Below are positions 44,225 to 52,204 of a stretch of 64,000 nt of DNA, piece after piece. Source of the DNA: JAVVHH01 sp963835135 (GTDB taxonomy: Bacteria; Pseudomonadota; Alphaproteobacteria; Acetobacterales; Acetobacteraceae); contig CAWIEF010000002.1 in assembly GCA_963835135.1 (NCBI GenBank), positions 62,001-126,000 on the forward strand. The letters are read 5' to 3'. A model generated the notes under the pieces. It was not told the origin of the DNA and did not search any database. It saw only the letters and a list, made by a program, of their open reading frames with translations. Both the position numbers and the translations under genes were made by a program. Each line of letters starts with the position of its first letter. The stretch's first letter is position 1.

Positions 44225-45937
44225 ATGATGTCGCTGCTGGTCGACGTCTTCGGCTATCTCGACATCATCCTGCACGGCCTGGTCATCGTCGGGCAGAGCA
44301 TGATGGTCGGCAGCGTACTCTTTATAGTGTGCCTCGCCCGCCCCTTCGAGCATCGGCTGCCGGAAGGGAGCGAGATCGTCCGCCGCACCGCCCGTCTCGG
44401 CGCCTGGAGCGCCGTCTTCTTCATCGTCTGCGAGGCGCTCGCCCTCGGCTTGCAACTCTCCGTCCTGCATACCACGCTCGACCTCCCGCTTGCGGCGCTG
44501 ATCCCCGCCAACTTTGCGCTGGCCGGGCTGATGGAGATCGCGGCCGCCGCCATGCTGGCCGCAGCGCTGTTCCGCGAGCGCCGCACCCCGTGGCTGTTTC
44601 TCCTCGCGCTCGCCGCGATCGTGCTGGCTGGCGCCGTGATGACCACCCACGCCGCCGCCCGCCTCGAAGACCGCCGCCTCCTCATGGCCGCCAGCATCCT
44701 GCACATCCTGGGCGCGGCCATCTGGATTGGCGGCATCCCTGCCTTCGTCCTCTCGTTCCGCCAGCTCCATGCCCCCGCCGCCATCCGCCTCGTCGGCGCC
44801 CGCTTCTCCCGCATGAGCATGGCCGGCGTCGGCTGCATCCTGGTCTCCGCCGCCGTCTTCAGCCGGTTCTACATCGGCTCGCTCGAAGGGCTATACGGCA
44901 CCGCCTACGGCGTCATGGTCGCCGCCAAGGCCACCATGTTCGGCGCCCTGCTGCTGTTGGGGCTAGGCAACTTCCTCGTCGTCGAACGCCTTCGGCGCGA
45001 CCCGGCCACCTCCATCCTCCGCCTGCGCCGCTTTGCCGAGGTCGAGATCGGCATCGGCATCACCATCTTCTTCGCCGCCGCGTCGCTGACCAGCGTGCCC
45101 CCCGCGGTCGACCTCACCCAAGACCGCGTTACCTGGCACGAGATCGTCGAGCGCAACATGCCGGAATGGCCGCGTCTTTCGTCCCCGGACCACGACACGT
45201 TGGCGCTGCCCGCGCTGCAAGCCCAGCTCGACCGCGAAGCCGCAGAGCAGCGTCATCCCGCCGCGTCAGCCTTCACGCCGGGCTCCGGCGAGCTGCCCGC
45301 GCGCAACGCCGAAGACATCGCCTGGTCCGAGTACAACCATCACTGGGCGGGCATCTTCGTGGTGGCCGTCGGCATCCTCGCCCTCATGCACCGCGCTGGC
45401 GTGCGATGGGCGAAGCATTGGCCGCTCGCCTTCCTCGGCATGGCCGTCTTCCTGTTCATCCGTTCGGACCCCGAAGTCTGGCCGCTCGGCCAAATCGGCT
45501 TCTTCGAAAGCTTCCGTGACGTGGAGGTGCTCCAGCACCGCACCTTCGTCCTGCTGCTGGTCGCCTTCGCCCTGTTCGAGTGGGGTGTGCGCACCGGCAC
45601 ATTCAGAACTCCACGCGCCGCCCTCGTCTTCCCGCTGCTGACCGCAGTCGGCGCCGCATTGCTGCTGACGCACAGCCACGCCATCGCCAACGTCCGCGAA
45701 CAGCTGCTCATCGAGGTCTCCCACACCCCGCTGGCCATGGCGGGTGTCGCTGCCGGCTGGTCCCGCTGGCTCGAACTCCGCGCCGACGGACCCGTGCGCC
45801 GCTGGGCCGGCTGGGTCTGGCCCAGCGCCCTCGTCGTGGTCGGCGCCATCCTGCTCAACTATCGCGAGGCGTCGACGTCGATCCAGCCGGGCGCGCCACC
45901 GGCCATCGCCAGCAGCATGCCGGACACGCGCGGCTAA
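44225..45937 (+). CDS. copD: CopD-family copper-transport membrane protein
   Basis: A 570-residue polytopic protein. Its central half is the CopD domain (ILGAAIWIGGIPAFVLSFRQL, then YGTAYGVMVAAKATMFGALLLLGLGNFLVVERLRR). An extra C-terminal membrane part (from about residue 370) includes NHHWAGIFVVAVGILALMHRAG and HSHAIANVREQLLIEVSHTP. The longer C-terminal region beyond a typical 300-residue CopD is noted also in YcnJ-like fusions. It is coupled to copC. Inner-membrane copper transfer is the likely role. Confidence 0.88.
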   Translation: MMSLLVDVFGYLDIILHGLVIVGQSMMVGSVLFIVCLARPFEHRLPEGSEIVRRTARLGAWSAVFFIVCEALALGLQLSVLHTTLDLPLAALIPANFALAGLMEIAAAAMLAAALFRERRTPWLFLLALAAIVLAGAVMTTHAAARLEDRRLLMAASILHILGAAIWIGGIPAFVLSFRQLHAPAAIRLVGARFSRMSMAGVGCILVSAAVFSRFYIGSLEGLYGTAYGVMVAAKATMFGALLLLGLGNFLVVERLRRDPATSILRLRRFAEVEIGIGITIFFAAASLTSVPPAVDLTQDRVTWHEIVERNMPEWPRLSSPDHDTLALPALQAQLDREAAEQRHPAASAFTPGSGELPARNAEDIAWSEYNHHWAGIFVVAVGILALMHRAGVRWAKHWPLAFLGMAVFLFIRSDPEVWPLGQIGFFESFRDVEVLQHRTFVLLLVAFALFEWGVRTGTFRTPRAALVFPLLTAVGAALLLTHSHAIANVREQLLIEVSHTPLAMAGVAAGWSRWLELRADGPVRRWAGWVWPSALVVVGAILLNYREASTSIQPGAPPAIASSMPDTRG

Positions 45938-46007
45938 ACATCCAGTTGCATCGCCCGGGCCTGCCGTGGTTCGGTTTCGGAAACCAAAATCAACCGAGGA
46001 GCCCAAA

Positions 46008-47315
46008 ATGCAGAGCAAACACCCAGAAACGCTCGCGCTCCATGCCGGCTGGCGCAGCGACGCTGCCACCAACTCCGTCGCGGTCCCTATCTACCAGACG
46101 ACCGCCTACCAATTCGCCGACAGCGACCACGCCGCGCGCCTGTTCGCGCTGCAGGAACTCGGCAACATCTACACCCGCATCATGAACCCCACGACCGACG
46201 TGCTCGAGAAGCGCGTGGCCGCGCTCGAGGGGGGCGCCGCCGCAGTCGCCGTCGCGTCCGGCCAAGCCGCGAGTGCGCTCGCAACGCAGAACCTCGCCCA
46301 TGCCGGCGACAACATCGTCGTCTCAACCGACCTCTACGGCGGCAGCTACAACCTGTTCGCCAACACGTTCAAGGACATCGGCATCGAGGCCCGCTTCGTC
46401 GATCCGAAGGACCCGCAAGCCTTCGCCCGCGCCACCGACGACCGCACGCGGGCCTACTACGCCGAGACCCTGCCCAATCCGAAATTGGAAGTCTTTCCCA
46501 TCGCCGAGGTCGCCGCCATCGGCCGCGCGCTCGGCATCCCGCTGATCATGGACAACACCGCCGCCCCCCTGCTCGTCCGCCCCTTTGACCATGGCGCGGC
46601 GGTGGTGATGCACTCGACGACCAAATACATCGGCGGCCACGGTACCAGCATCGGCGGCATCATCATCGATGGCGGCAATTTCGATTGGGCCGCCCACGCG
46701 GCCCGGCAGCCCGCCCTCCACCGCCCCGACCCCAGCTATCACGGCGCCGTCTGGGTCGAGGCCGCCAAGCCGCTCGGCCCCATCGCCTACGCGCTCAAGC
46801 TCCGCGTCACGCTGCTGCGCGACCTCGGCCCCTCGCAGAGCCCCTTCAACGCCTTCCTCACGCTGCAAGGCTTGGAGACCCTGCCGCTTCGCATGCGCGA
46901 ACACTGCCGCAATGCCAGCGCCGTCGCCGACTACCTCGCCGGCCACCCCGAAGTCGCCCGCGTCATCCATCCAGCGCACCACAAGGGCGTCGCGGCCGAG
47001 CGCACCGCCAAATACCTCACCAGCGGCACCGGCGGCTTGGTTGGCTTCGAACTCAGGGGCGGCGCCGACGCCGGCCGTGCCTTCATCGACCGCCTCCAGA
47101 TGGTGTACCACGTCGCCAACCTCGGCGACGCCCGCACCCTGGCCATCCATCCCGCCAGCACCACCCACAGCCAGCTTGCGGCCGAGGAACAGCTCGCGAC
47201 CGGCGTCAGCCCGGGTTACGTCCGGCTGTCCGTCGGCATCGAGCACATCGACGACATCATCGCCGACCTCGACCAAGCGCTGGGCGGCGCTGAACAGCGT
47301 CTCGCCGCCGAGTAG
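46008..47315 (+). CDS. O-acetylhomoserine sulfhydrylase-type PLP enzyme (Cys/Met metabolism)
   Basis: A 435-residue PLP enzyme of the Cys/Met metabolism family. It has the typical ETLALHAGWRSDAATNSVAVPIYQTTAYQF N-terminus, GNIYTRIMNPTTDVLEKRVAALEGG, MDNTAAPLLVRP and the PLP lysine in HSTTKYIGGHGTSIGG. The length and the GSYNLFANTFKDIGIE segment favour O-acetylhomoserine aminocarboxypropyltransferase (MetY/MetZ), which makes homocysteine from sulphide. GAGGA lies 8 bases before the ATG. Its 70-base leader has alternative pairings. The stop overlaps the UraD-UraH gene by one base. Confidence 0.9.
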   Translation: MQSKHPETLALHAGWRSDAATNSVAVPIYQTTAYQFADSDHAARLFALQELGNIYTRIMNPTTDVLEKRVAALEGGAAAVAVASGQAASALATQNLAHAGDNIVVSTDLYGGSYNLFANTFKDIGIEARFVDPKDPQAFARATDDRTRAYYAETLPNPKLEVFPIAEVAAIGRALGIPLIMDNTAAPLLVRPFDHGAAVVMHSTTKYIGGHGTSIGGIIIDGGNFDWAAHAARQPALHRPDPSYHGAVWVEAAKPLGPIAYALKLRVTLLRDLGPSQSPFNAFLTLQGLETLPLRMREHCRNASAVADYLAGHPEVARVIHPAHHKGVAAERTAKYLTSGTGGLVGFELRGGADAGRAFIDRLQMVYHVANLGDARTLAIHPASTTHSQLAAEEQLATGVSPGYVRLSVGIEHIDDIIADLDQALGGAEQRLAAE

Positions 47316-48157
47316 TGGTCGCGCTCGAGGCGCTGAACGGAGCCGATCCCACCGACTTCGCCGCCGCCCTCGATGGAGTCTTCGAGCATGCGCCCTGGGT
47401 GGCCGAACGCACCGCCCGGGGCCGGCCGTTCGCCACGGTCGCCCGCCTCCACGACGCGCTGATGGCGACCGTGGAGGCGGCGGCCCCCGACCAGATCGTC
47501 GGCTTCCTGAATGCTCACCCGGACCTCTCCGGACGTGCCATCCCGCCCGATCTGACCGCGGACTCGACCGCCGAGCAGGTTGGCCTCTCGATGTCCGCAG
47601 CACCCGGCGCGGTCGACCTCCCCTCCCTCAACCGCGCCTATCGCGACCGCTTCGGCATCCCATTCATCATCTGCGTCGCCCGCCACACTCCCGAGAACAT
47701 CCTGCGCACCCTCAGGGCCCGCCTCGCGGCCGACCCGGCGCAAGAGCGCACCATCGCTATCGCCGAAATCCGCCACATCACCCGGTTGCGCCTCGTCGCG
47801 CGCGTGTCCGGCCCCGGCCCGCCTGTCACCACCGGCCATCTGAGCACCCATGTCCTCGACACCGCCCGCGGCCGTCCGGCGGCCGGCTTGGCCGTGAGCC
47901 TGCACCAAGAGGACCGTCTGCTTCTGACGACCGCGACCGATGATGACGGCCGGATCGGCGAGATCCTCCCGGCCGGCCCCCTCCGCCAGGGGCGCCACGC
48001 CCTCACCTTCGCGACCGAGGCGTATCTCTCGCGCCAAGGCCAGCCGATCTTCTATGGAGCGATCCCGGTCCCGTTCCTGATCGCGGACTCGGAAGCCCGC
48101 TACCATATCCCGCTTCTCCTCTCGCCATTTGGCTACAGCACCTATCGCGGAAGCTGA
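47315..48157 (+). CDS. Fusion of OHCU decarboxylase (UraD) and hydroxyisourate hydrolase (UraH)
   Basis: A 280-residue fusion. Residues 1-165 are 2-oxo-4-hydroxy-4-carboxy-5-ureidoimidazoline decarboxylase (FLNAHPDLSG with the catalytic His, STAEQVGL, RFGIPFIICVARHTP). Residues 172-280 are the transthyretin-like 5-hydroxyisourate hydrolase (LSTHVLDTARGRPAAGLAVSL, IFYGAIPVPFLI and the signature C-terminal YRGS). Together they turn 5-hydroxyisourate into S-allantoin after urate oxidation. The order UraD then UraH follows the plant TTL-type fusion. GTG start overlaps the upstream stop (TAGTG). No urate oxidase or allantoinase gene lies next to it. Confidence 0.93.
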   Translation: MVALEALNGADPTDFAAALDGVFEHAPWVAERTARGRPFATVARLHDALMATVEAAAPDQIVGFLNAHPDLSGRAIPPDLTADSTAEQVGLSMSAAPGAVDLPSLNRAYRDRFGIPFIICVARHTPENILRTLRARLAADPAQERTIAIAEIRHITRLRLVARVSGPGPPVTTGHLSTHVLDTARGRPAAGLAVSLHQEDRLLLTTATDDDGRIGEILPAGPLRQGRHALTFATEAYLSRQGQPIFYGAIPVPFLIADSEARYHIPLLLSPFGYSTYRGS

Positions 48158-48220
48158 TAAGAAACATTTCCTCGCCAAGGGGTTAATTCTACGGTCCGCT
48201 CCCTCGGCGTCGGAGCGACC

Positions 48221-49333
48221 ATGCGATCCATTCCTTTCGTGACCAATCGCCCTCCTATGACGGGCGGCTTCGGGCCTCCTCCGCCCTGCGGAACACCGGA
48301 GTCGCTCACCTTCGGAACGCTCGCCACCTTGCCCTCCGCCAACCCGGCCCGGCCCGGCCAGCTTGCCGGGGCGCTCGCCCTGGGCGGCGCCGTCGACTGC
48401 TCCAGCCCGGGCACCGACGCCGCGCTCGTCGCCTACCTCAGCCGGGTCCTCGCCGCCGCCGTCCGCGCCGACCAGACCCCGATCGTCATGGTTCACGGCT
48501 ACAGCTACAGCTTCACCGACGCCATCGTCCGTGCCGCCGACCTGTGCGCCTGGTTCGAGGCCGGCGACTTTCCCCTTGCCCTCGCGCCGATTGCGTTCAC
48601 CTGGCCGTCGGTCAACGGCCTCTCGCCTGACAACTACCTCGCCGATCGAAGCCGTGCCGCCGCATCGGCCAACGCATATTGCCGGTTCATCCTCGCCTTC
48701 GCCGCCGCGGCCGCCGCTTGCGGCAACCCGCGCTGCCTCTATCTGGCGCATTCCATGGGCACCTGGATGAGCCAGAACGGGCTCCGCGCCCTCGCCTCCA
48801 CCGGCCCGAACGGCACTCTGCGCGCCGATCTCTTCGACCAAGCCCTGGTGATGGGAGGCGACGCCGATACCGACGCGCTCGAGCCGGGCCAGGGGCTCGA
48901 TCAACTGGCCCGAATCAGCACGTGGCTCACCGTCGGCGTCAACCGCACCGATTTCGCGACCGGAGTCACCGCAACCGATATCCTCAAGCGTCCCCGCCTG
49001 GGCTCCTCCGGTCCCGCAAGCGTCGCCAAGCTACCACGCAATGCGCGCATCCTCGACTACACGCTGGCCGTCGCCGCCGATCCGACGCCCATTCCGCCCG
49101 GCGAGACCACCTGGAACTACAAGCTGCACCAATACTACCGGACCAATCCCGCCATCCGCGACGACATCGGCGCGATCCTCTCGGGCGCTCCACCTGACGA
49201 TATCGACAATCGCTTCACCGCCGCGCAGATGAAGAAAGCCGGTCAGGCCAGCATCCTGCCCGGCCGTCTCTATCTCAATCCCGGACCCGCCCCGGCGCCC
49301 GCCGATATCGACAACCCTGACCGGCGCGGGTGA
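48221..49333 (+). CDS. Alpha/beta hydrolase, DUF900 type
   Basis: A 370-residue protein. It contains a DUF900-like alpha/beta hydrolase core: IVMVHGYSYSFTDAIVRAADL, FTWPSVNG, and a nucleophile elbow YLAHSMGTWMSQ (Ser in HSMG). It has no clear signal peptide; the N-terminal MRSIPFVTNRPPMTGGFGPPPPC is proline/glycine-rich. The family acts on unknown esters or amides. The ATG at 48221 is 63 bases after the UraD-UraH stop. The C-terminal 80 residues look disordered and proline-rich. Confidence 0.8.
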   Translation: MRSIPFVTNRPPMTGGFGPPPPCGTPESLTFGTLATLPSANPARPGQLAGALALGGAVDCSSPGTDAALVAYLSRVLAAAVRADQTPIVMVHGYSYSFTDAIVRAADLCAWFEAGDFPLALAPIAFTWPSVNGLSPDNYLADRSRAAASANAYCRFILAFAAAAAACGNPRCLYLAHSMGTWMSQNGLRALASTGPNGTLRADLFDQALVMGGDADTDALEPGQGLDQLARISTWLTVGVNRTDFATGVTATDILKRPRLGSSGPASVAKLPRNARILDYTLAVAADPTPIPPGETTWNYKLHQYYRTNPAIRDDIGAILSGAPPDDIDNRFTAAQMKKAGQASILPGRLYLNPGPAPAPADIDNPDRRG

Positions 49334-49356
49334 CCGCCGATGCCCTTCGCGGATTA

Positions 49357-49385
49357 TTGTCTCACGCCGTCGAACGTGCTATAAT
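49357..49385 (+). promoter_or_regulatory. Near-consensus sigma-70-type promoter upstream of the GNAT leader
   Basis: -35 TTGTCT (49357-49362), a 17-base spacer and a perfect -10 TATAAT (49380-49385). This is the best promoter match I noticed in the window. The predicted transcription start is near 49392. Confidence 0.75.
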
Positions 49386-49391
49386 GTGCGC

Positions 49392-49505
49392 ATGCGTAAA
49401 GGAACCTGCCCGGTTAGATACCGGGCGTGCATTTGAGAACGGCCAGACATCCGCTGAAAAGCGGCCCAGATATGGCTGTTACCATCCCATGCCAAACAGG
49501 TTTCC
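49392..49505 (+). promoter_or_regulatory. Foldable leader RNA before the GNAT gene, with a 14-codon ORF
   Basis: Hand folding gives hairpin A (GCCCGG 49408-49413 with CCGGGC 49421-49426, 7-base loop) and helix B (AACGGCCA 49438-49445 with TGGCTGTT 49473-49480, one G-U). Inside B sits a hairpin CCGCT-GAAA-AGCGG (49451-49464) with a GNRA-type loop. GGCGTG (49424-49429) can also pair with CATGCC (49488-49493), just before the AACAGG ribosome site, which would disrupt A. A leaderless 14-codon frame (MRKGTCPVRYRACI, 49392-49436) starts at the predicted +1 and spans hairpin A. It could be a riboswitch, an attenuator or a small RNA. I match it to no known class. Confidence 0.45.
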
Positions 49506-50111
49506 ATGCTTTCCGTTCCGGGCTCGGCCCGACTGACCTATCGCCAACTCGGCGGACCCGAGTTGGACCTCGTTCGATCGCTCGATTTCCCGGCTGACCA
49601 GATCGACCGCTACCTCGGTTCGCTGGACGACATCGTCGATACCGTTCGGCGCGGCCTGGCCCATCACCTCGTCGGGGTCGAGGAGGAGGGCGATCTCGTC
49701 GGCTTCTACGCCATCCATCCGGACCGCCGCGACGCCAGCCGATGGTGGCTCGGATGGTTCGGCATCGATCGTTGGCACCAGGGAGGCGGCCGCGGCGCCC
49801 GCGTGATCGCTGCGATCATGACCCGGCTCAGCCGCATCCCGGCCTGCCGCGAAATCCGGCTCCTCGTGGCTCCGGACAATGCGGGTGCCCTTCGGCTTTA
49901 CCGCCGCGCCGGGTTCGTGCTGCACAGCCTCGCCCGCGAGACCGGCGAGTTCGTCATGCGCCGGGTCCTACCACTCGCTCGCCCCTCGGGCGAGGTGCCG
50001 GCCCGCTTTTGGGCCAACGCGATCCTGATGGCCGTCGTCGATGCGCGCTCCTGCCGCATGGGGCTTCCGGTCTCCGCCAAACTCCACGGCGAGGTGGCTC
50101 ATCCCCCTTGA
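49506..50111 (+). CDS. GNAT-family N-acetyltransferase
   Basis: A 201-residue protein with the GNAT core. The acetyl-CoA loop motif A is FGIDRWHQGGGRGARVIAAIM (Q-x-G-G-G-R-G-A), followed by motif B RLYRRAGFVLH. The N-terminal part contains PADQIDRYLGSLDDIVD; a C-terminal tail of 50 residues is not assigned. The acceptor substrate is unknown. The ATG at 49506 follows AACAGG. It is preceded by a strong promoter and a structured leader, and its stop lies in a hairpin shared with the convergent ATPase gene. Confidence 0.85.
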   Translation: MLSVPGSARLTYRQLGGPELDLVRSLDFPADQIDRYLGSLDDIVDTVRRGLAHHLVGVEEEGDLVGFYAIHPDRRDASRWWLGWFGIDRWHQGGGRGARVIAAIMTRLSRIPACREIRLLVAPDNAGALRLYRRAGFVLHSLARETGEFVMRRVLPLARPSGEVPARFWANAILMAVVDARSCRMGLPVSAKLHGEVAHPP

Positions 50112-50126
50112 AGCACTTGCTTCAAG
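50107..50126. terminator. Hairpin shared by the 3' ends of convergent genes
   Basis: A perfect 8-base-pair stem, CTTGAAGC/GCTTCAAG with a 4-base loop, contains the GNAT stop codon and touches the stop of the ATPase gene on the other strand. A degenerate second copy follows immediately (50132-50151). No T-run is present, so termination is inferred from position only. Confidence 0.4.
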
Positions 50127-50991
50127 GCACCCCTTGAAGCGCTTGCTCCAAGCCCAGCCGCCCCGCCAGGTCCTGGATGAATTGCCACGCGACCCGACCG
50201 CTGCGCGATCCGCGTGTGACCGACCACTCCACCGCCCCGGCGTGCAGCGCCTCCCGCCCGATCGGCAACCCGAGCTGGTCCGCGTAGCCCTCGACCATCG
50301 CGAAATAGGTCGGCTGGTCGCAATTGTGGAACCCGATCCATAGCCCGAACCGATCCGACAGCGACACCTTCTCCTCAGTCGCCTCCGACGGATTGATCCC
50401 CGTCGACCGCTCGTTGTCGATCATGTCCCGCGGCATCAGGTGCCGCCGGTTGCTCGTGGCATAGAACAGCACGTTGGCCGGCCGCCCCTCGATCCCACCG
50501 TCCAGCACGGATTTCAGCGCCTTGTAGTCGGCATCCTCCCGCTCGAAGCTGAGGTCGTCGCACAACACCACGCACCGCCTCTTCTGGTCCCGCAGCAGGT
50601 TGAGCAGCGCCGGCAGGGTCCCGACGTCTTCCCGGTGGATCTCGATCAGCGCCAGCGCTCCGGCCGCCGCAGCGTTGACCGCCGCGTGCGCCGCTTTGAC
50701 CAGGCTCGACTTGCCCATGCCCCGCGCACCCCAGAGCATCGCGTTGTTGGCGGGCAGCCCGGCCGCGAACCGCTGCGTGTTCTCCAGCACCAGCGCCTTC
50801 TGCCGGTCGACGCCCTGCAGCATCTCGATCGCCACCGCCGACACGCGCTCGACCGGCATCAACCGCCCGTTCTCCGGATGCCACACGAAAGCGTCCGCCG
50901 CCTCCAGGTCAGCCCGCTCCGGCCGCGCCGGCGCCAATCGCTCCAGCGCGTCCGCAATGCGTCCCAGCGTGTCCAACAGCGCAGTGTCCAT
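50122..50991 (-). CDS. DUF815-family ATP-binding protein
   Basis: A 289-residue P-loop ATPase. Walker A is LWGARGMGKSSLVKAAH, Walker B is RCVVLCDDLSFER, and the family block YKALKSVLDGGIEGRPANVLFYATSNRRHLMPRDM is intact. DUF815 proteins are conserved AAA+-like ATPases of unknown role. The ATG at 50991 is chosen; an in-frame ATG two codons upstream (50997) is equally possible. Its 3' end meets the convergent GNAT gene. Confidence 0.92.
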   Translation of the reverse strand: MDTALLDTLGRIADALERLAPARPERADLEAADAFVWHPENGRLMPVERVSAVAIEMLQGVDRQKALVLENTQRFAAGLPANNAMLWGARGMGKSSLVKAAHAAVNAAAAGALALIEIHREDVGTLPALLNLLRDQKRRCVVLCDDLSFEREDADYKALKSVLDGGIEGRPANVLFYATSNRRHLMPRDMIDNERSTGINPSEATEEKVSLSDRFGLWIGFHNCDQPTYFAMVEGYADQLGLPIGREALHAGAVEWSVTRGSRSGRVAWQFIQDLAGRLGLEQALQGVP

Positions 50992-51074
50992 GATCATCCC
51001 GTCTACCGCGTGCCTTGACGCCAATCGGCGCCTAACTATGGTCCCGCCGCACGACAGGCAACCCAGGACGTTTC

Positions 51075-51404
51075 ATGCTGATCACTCCCGCTTACGCTCA
51101 GGATGCCGCCGGCCTGCTTGGTCCGGCCGTGCAGTTCCTGCCGCTCGTCCTGATCTTCGGCGTCTTCTATTTCCTGCTGATCCGCCCGCAACAGACGCGG
51201 CAGCGCGAGGTCAAAGCGTCGCTCGCAGCGCTCCGCCGCGGCGACCGAGTCGTCACCGCCGGCGGCATCCTCGGCACCGTCCAGCGTGTCAAGGAAGGCT
51301 CGGACGAGGTCGAAGTCGAGATCGCTCCCACCGTCCGGGTCACCGTCCTGCGCGATACCATCTCGTCCGTGATGAAACCCGTCGCCGCCAACGATACGAA
51401 GTAG
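51075..51404 (+). CDS. yajC: Preprotein translocase accessory subunit YajC
   Basis: A 109-residue single-span protein. The helix QFLPLVLIFGVFYFLLIRPQQTRQREVK carries the YajC RPQ motif, then RGDRVVTAGGILGTVQRV. YajC binds SecDF-YidC in the inner membrane. secD and secF normally follow but do not here; a repeat and sodB follow instead. It is divergent from the DUF815 gene. Confidence 0.95.
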   Translation: MLITPAYAQDAAGLLGPAVQFLPLVLIFGVFYFLLIRPQQTRQREVKASLAALRRGDRVVTAGGILGTVQRVKEGSDEVEVEIAPTVRVTVLRDTISSVMKPVAANDTK

Positions 51405-51407
51405 CTC

Positions 51408-51487
51408 TCGTTCCCCTTCCGGGAGAGGGCCGGGGTGAGGGTTCGGCCCCGTGAACACCCTCACCCCACCCTCCCCCGAAGGGAGAT
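51408..51487. repeat. Large imperfect palindrome, intergenic repeat of the GGGTGAGGG type
   Basis: An 11-base-pair stem (GGGGTGAGGGT 51432-51442 with ACCCTCACCCC 51457-51467) is flanked by outer complementary arms (TTCCCCTTCCGGGAGAGGG and CCCTCCCCCGAAGGGAG). Repeats of this form are scattered in intergenic regions of many proteobacteria. It lies between yajC and sodB, which are convergent, and could act as a two-way terminator. A related shorter sequence is at 32621-32660. Confidence 0.8.
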
Positions 51488-51506
51488 GGCTTTACACGAG
51501 CGATCG

Positions 51507-52109
51507 TTACTTCAGCTTCGATTCCGCAAATTCGTAGTTGGCGATCTTGTCCAGCCAGTTGCTCACGTAATCCGGGCGCCGGTTGCGGAAGTCCAAGTAG
51601 TAGCTGTGCTCCCACACGTCGATTCCGAGTAGCGCCTCGCCGTCGCCGGTCGCAACCGGGTTGCTGCCGTTCGGCGTCTTGGTGATCTTCAGCTTGCCAT
51701 CGCTGCCCTGCACGAGCCAGGCCCAGCCGGAGCCGAACTGGCCGATCGCGGCGGCCTTGAAGTCATCCTTGAACTTCTGCACGCCGCCGAGATCGCTCTC
51801 GACCTTAGCCTGCAACTTGGGCGGCATCTGCCCACCGGTCGGCGACATGTTCTGCCAGAACAGGATATGGTTCCAATGCTGCCCGGCATTGTTGAACACC
51901 GGCGCCATGTCGGCCTTGCCGTTGCTCATCGTGATGATTTCCTCGAGCGACTTGCCCTGGAGCTCGCTGTTCTTCTCGACGAATCCGTTCAGGGCCGTGA
52001 CATAGGCCTGGTGGTGCTTGTCGTGGTGCAACTCGAGCGTCTCCTGGCACATGCCACGCTCGGCCAGAGCCCCATGCGAGTAGGGCAGCGGCGGCAGTTC
52101 GAAAGCCAT
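51507..52109 (-). CDS. sodB: Superoxide dismutase, Fe/Mn type
   Basis: A 200-residue Fe/Mn SOD. Metal ligands are His in TLELHHDKHHQAYV, His in WNHILFWQNM, and Asp plus His in GIDVWEHSYYLDFRNRRPDYV. FNNAGQHWNH and the FGSGWAWLV loop suit the Fe-type/cambialistic bacterial enzyme. Cytoplasmic; removes superoxide. AGGAG lies before the ATG. Confidence 0.96.
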   Translation of the reverse strand: MAFELPPLPYSHGALAERGMCQETLELHHDKHHQAYVTALNGFVEKNSELQGKSLEEIITMSNGKADMAPVFNNAGQHWNHILFWQNMSPTGGQMPPKLQAKVESDLGGVQKFKDDFKAAAIGQFGSGWAWLVQGSDGKLKITKTPNGSNPVATGDGEALLGIDVWEHSYYLDFRNRRPDYVSNWLDKIANYEFAESKLK

Positions 52110-52204
52110 GACGTCTCCTTTCTGTGATGACGGGGCGCAGAGTCCTCGCCCAGCCCCACCGGGTCAAGCTTGCGCGCCATGATTACGGCGACCATGTCCC
52201 AGCC

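Noticed and set aside
44225..45937. copD as two fused genes with an internal frameshift
   Set aside because: The frame is continuous and the extra C-terminal helices are in phase; no break is visible.
49330..49536. A 68-codon frame across the DUF900-GNAT gap
   Set aside because: It reads through a near-consensus promoter and several stems; composition is not protein-like and the start has no ribosome site.
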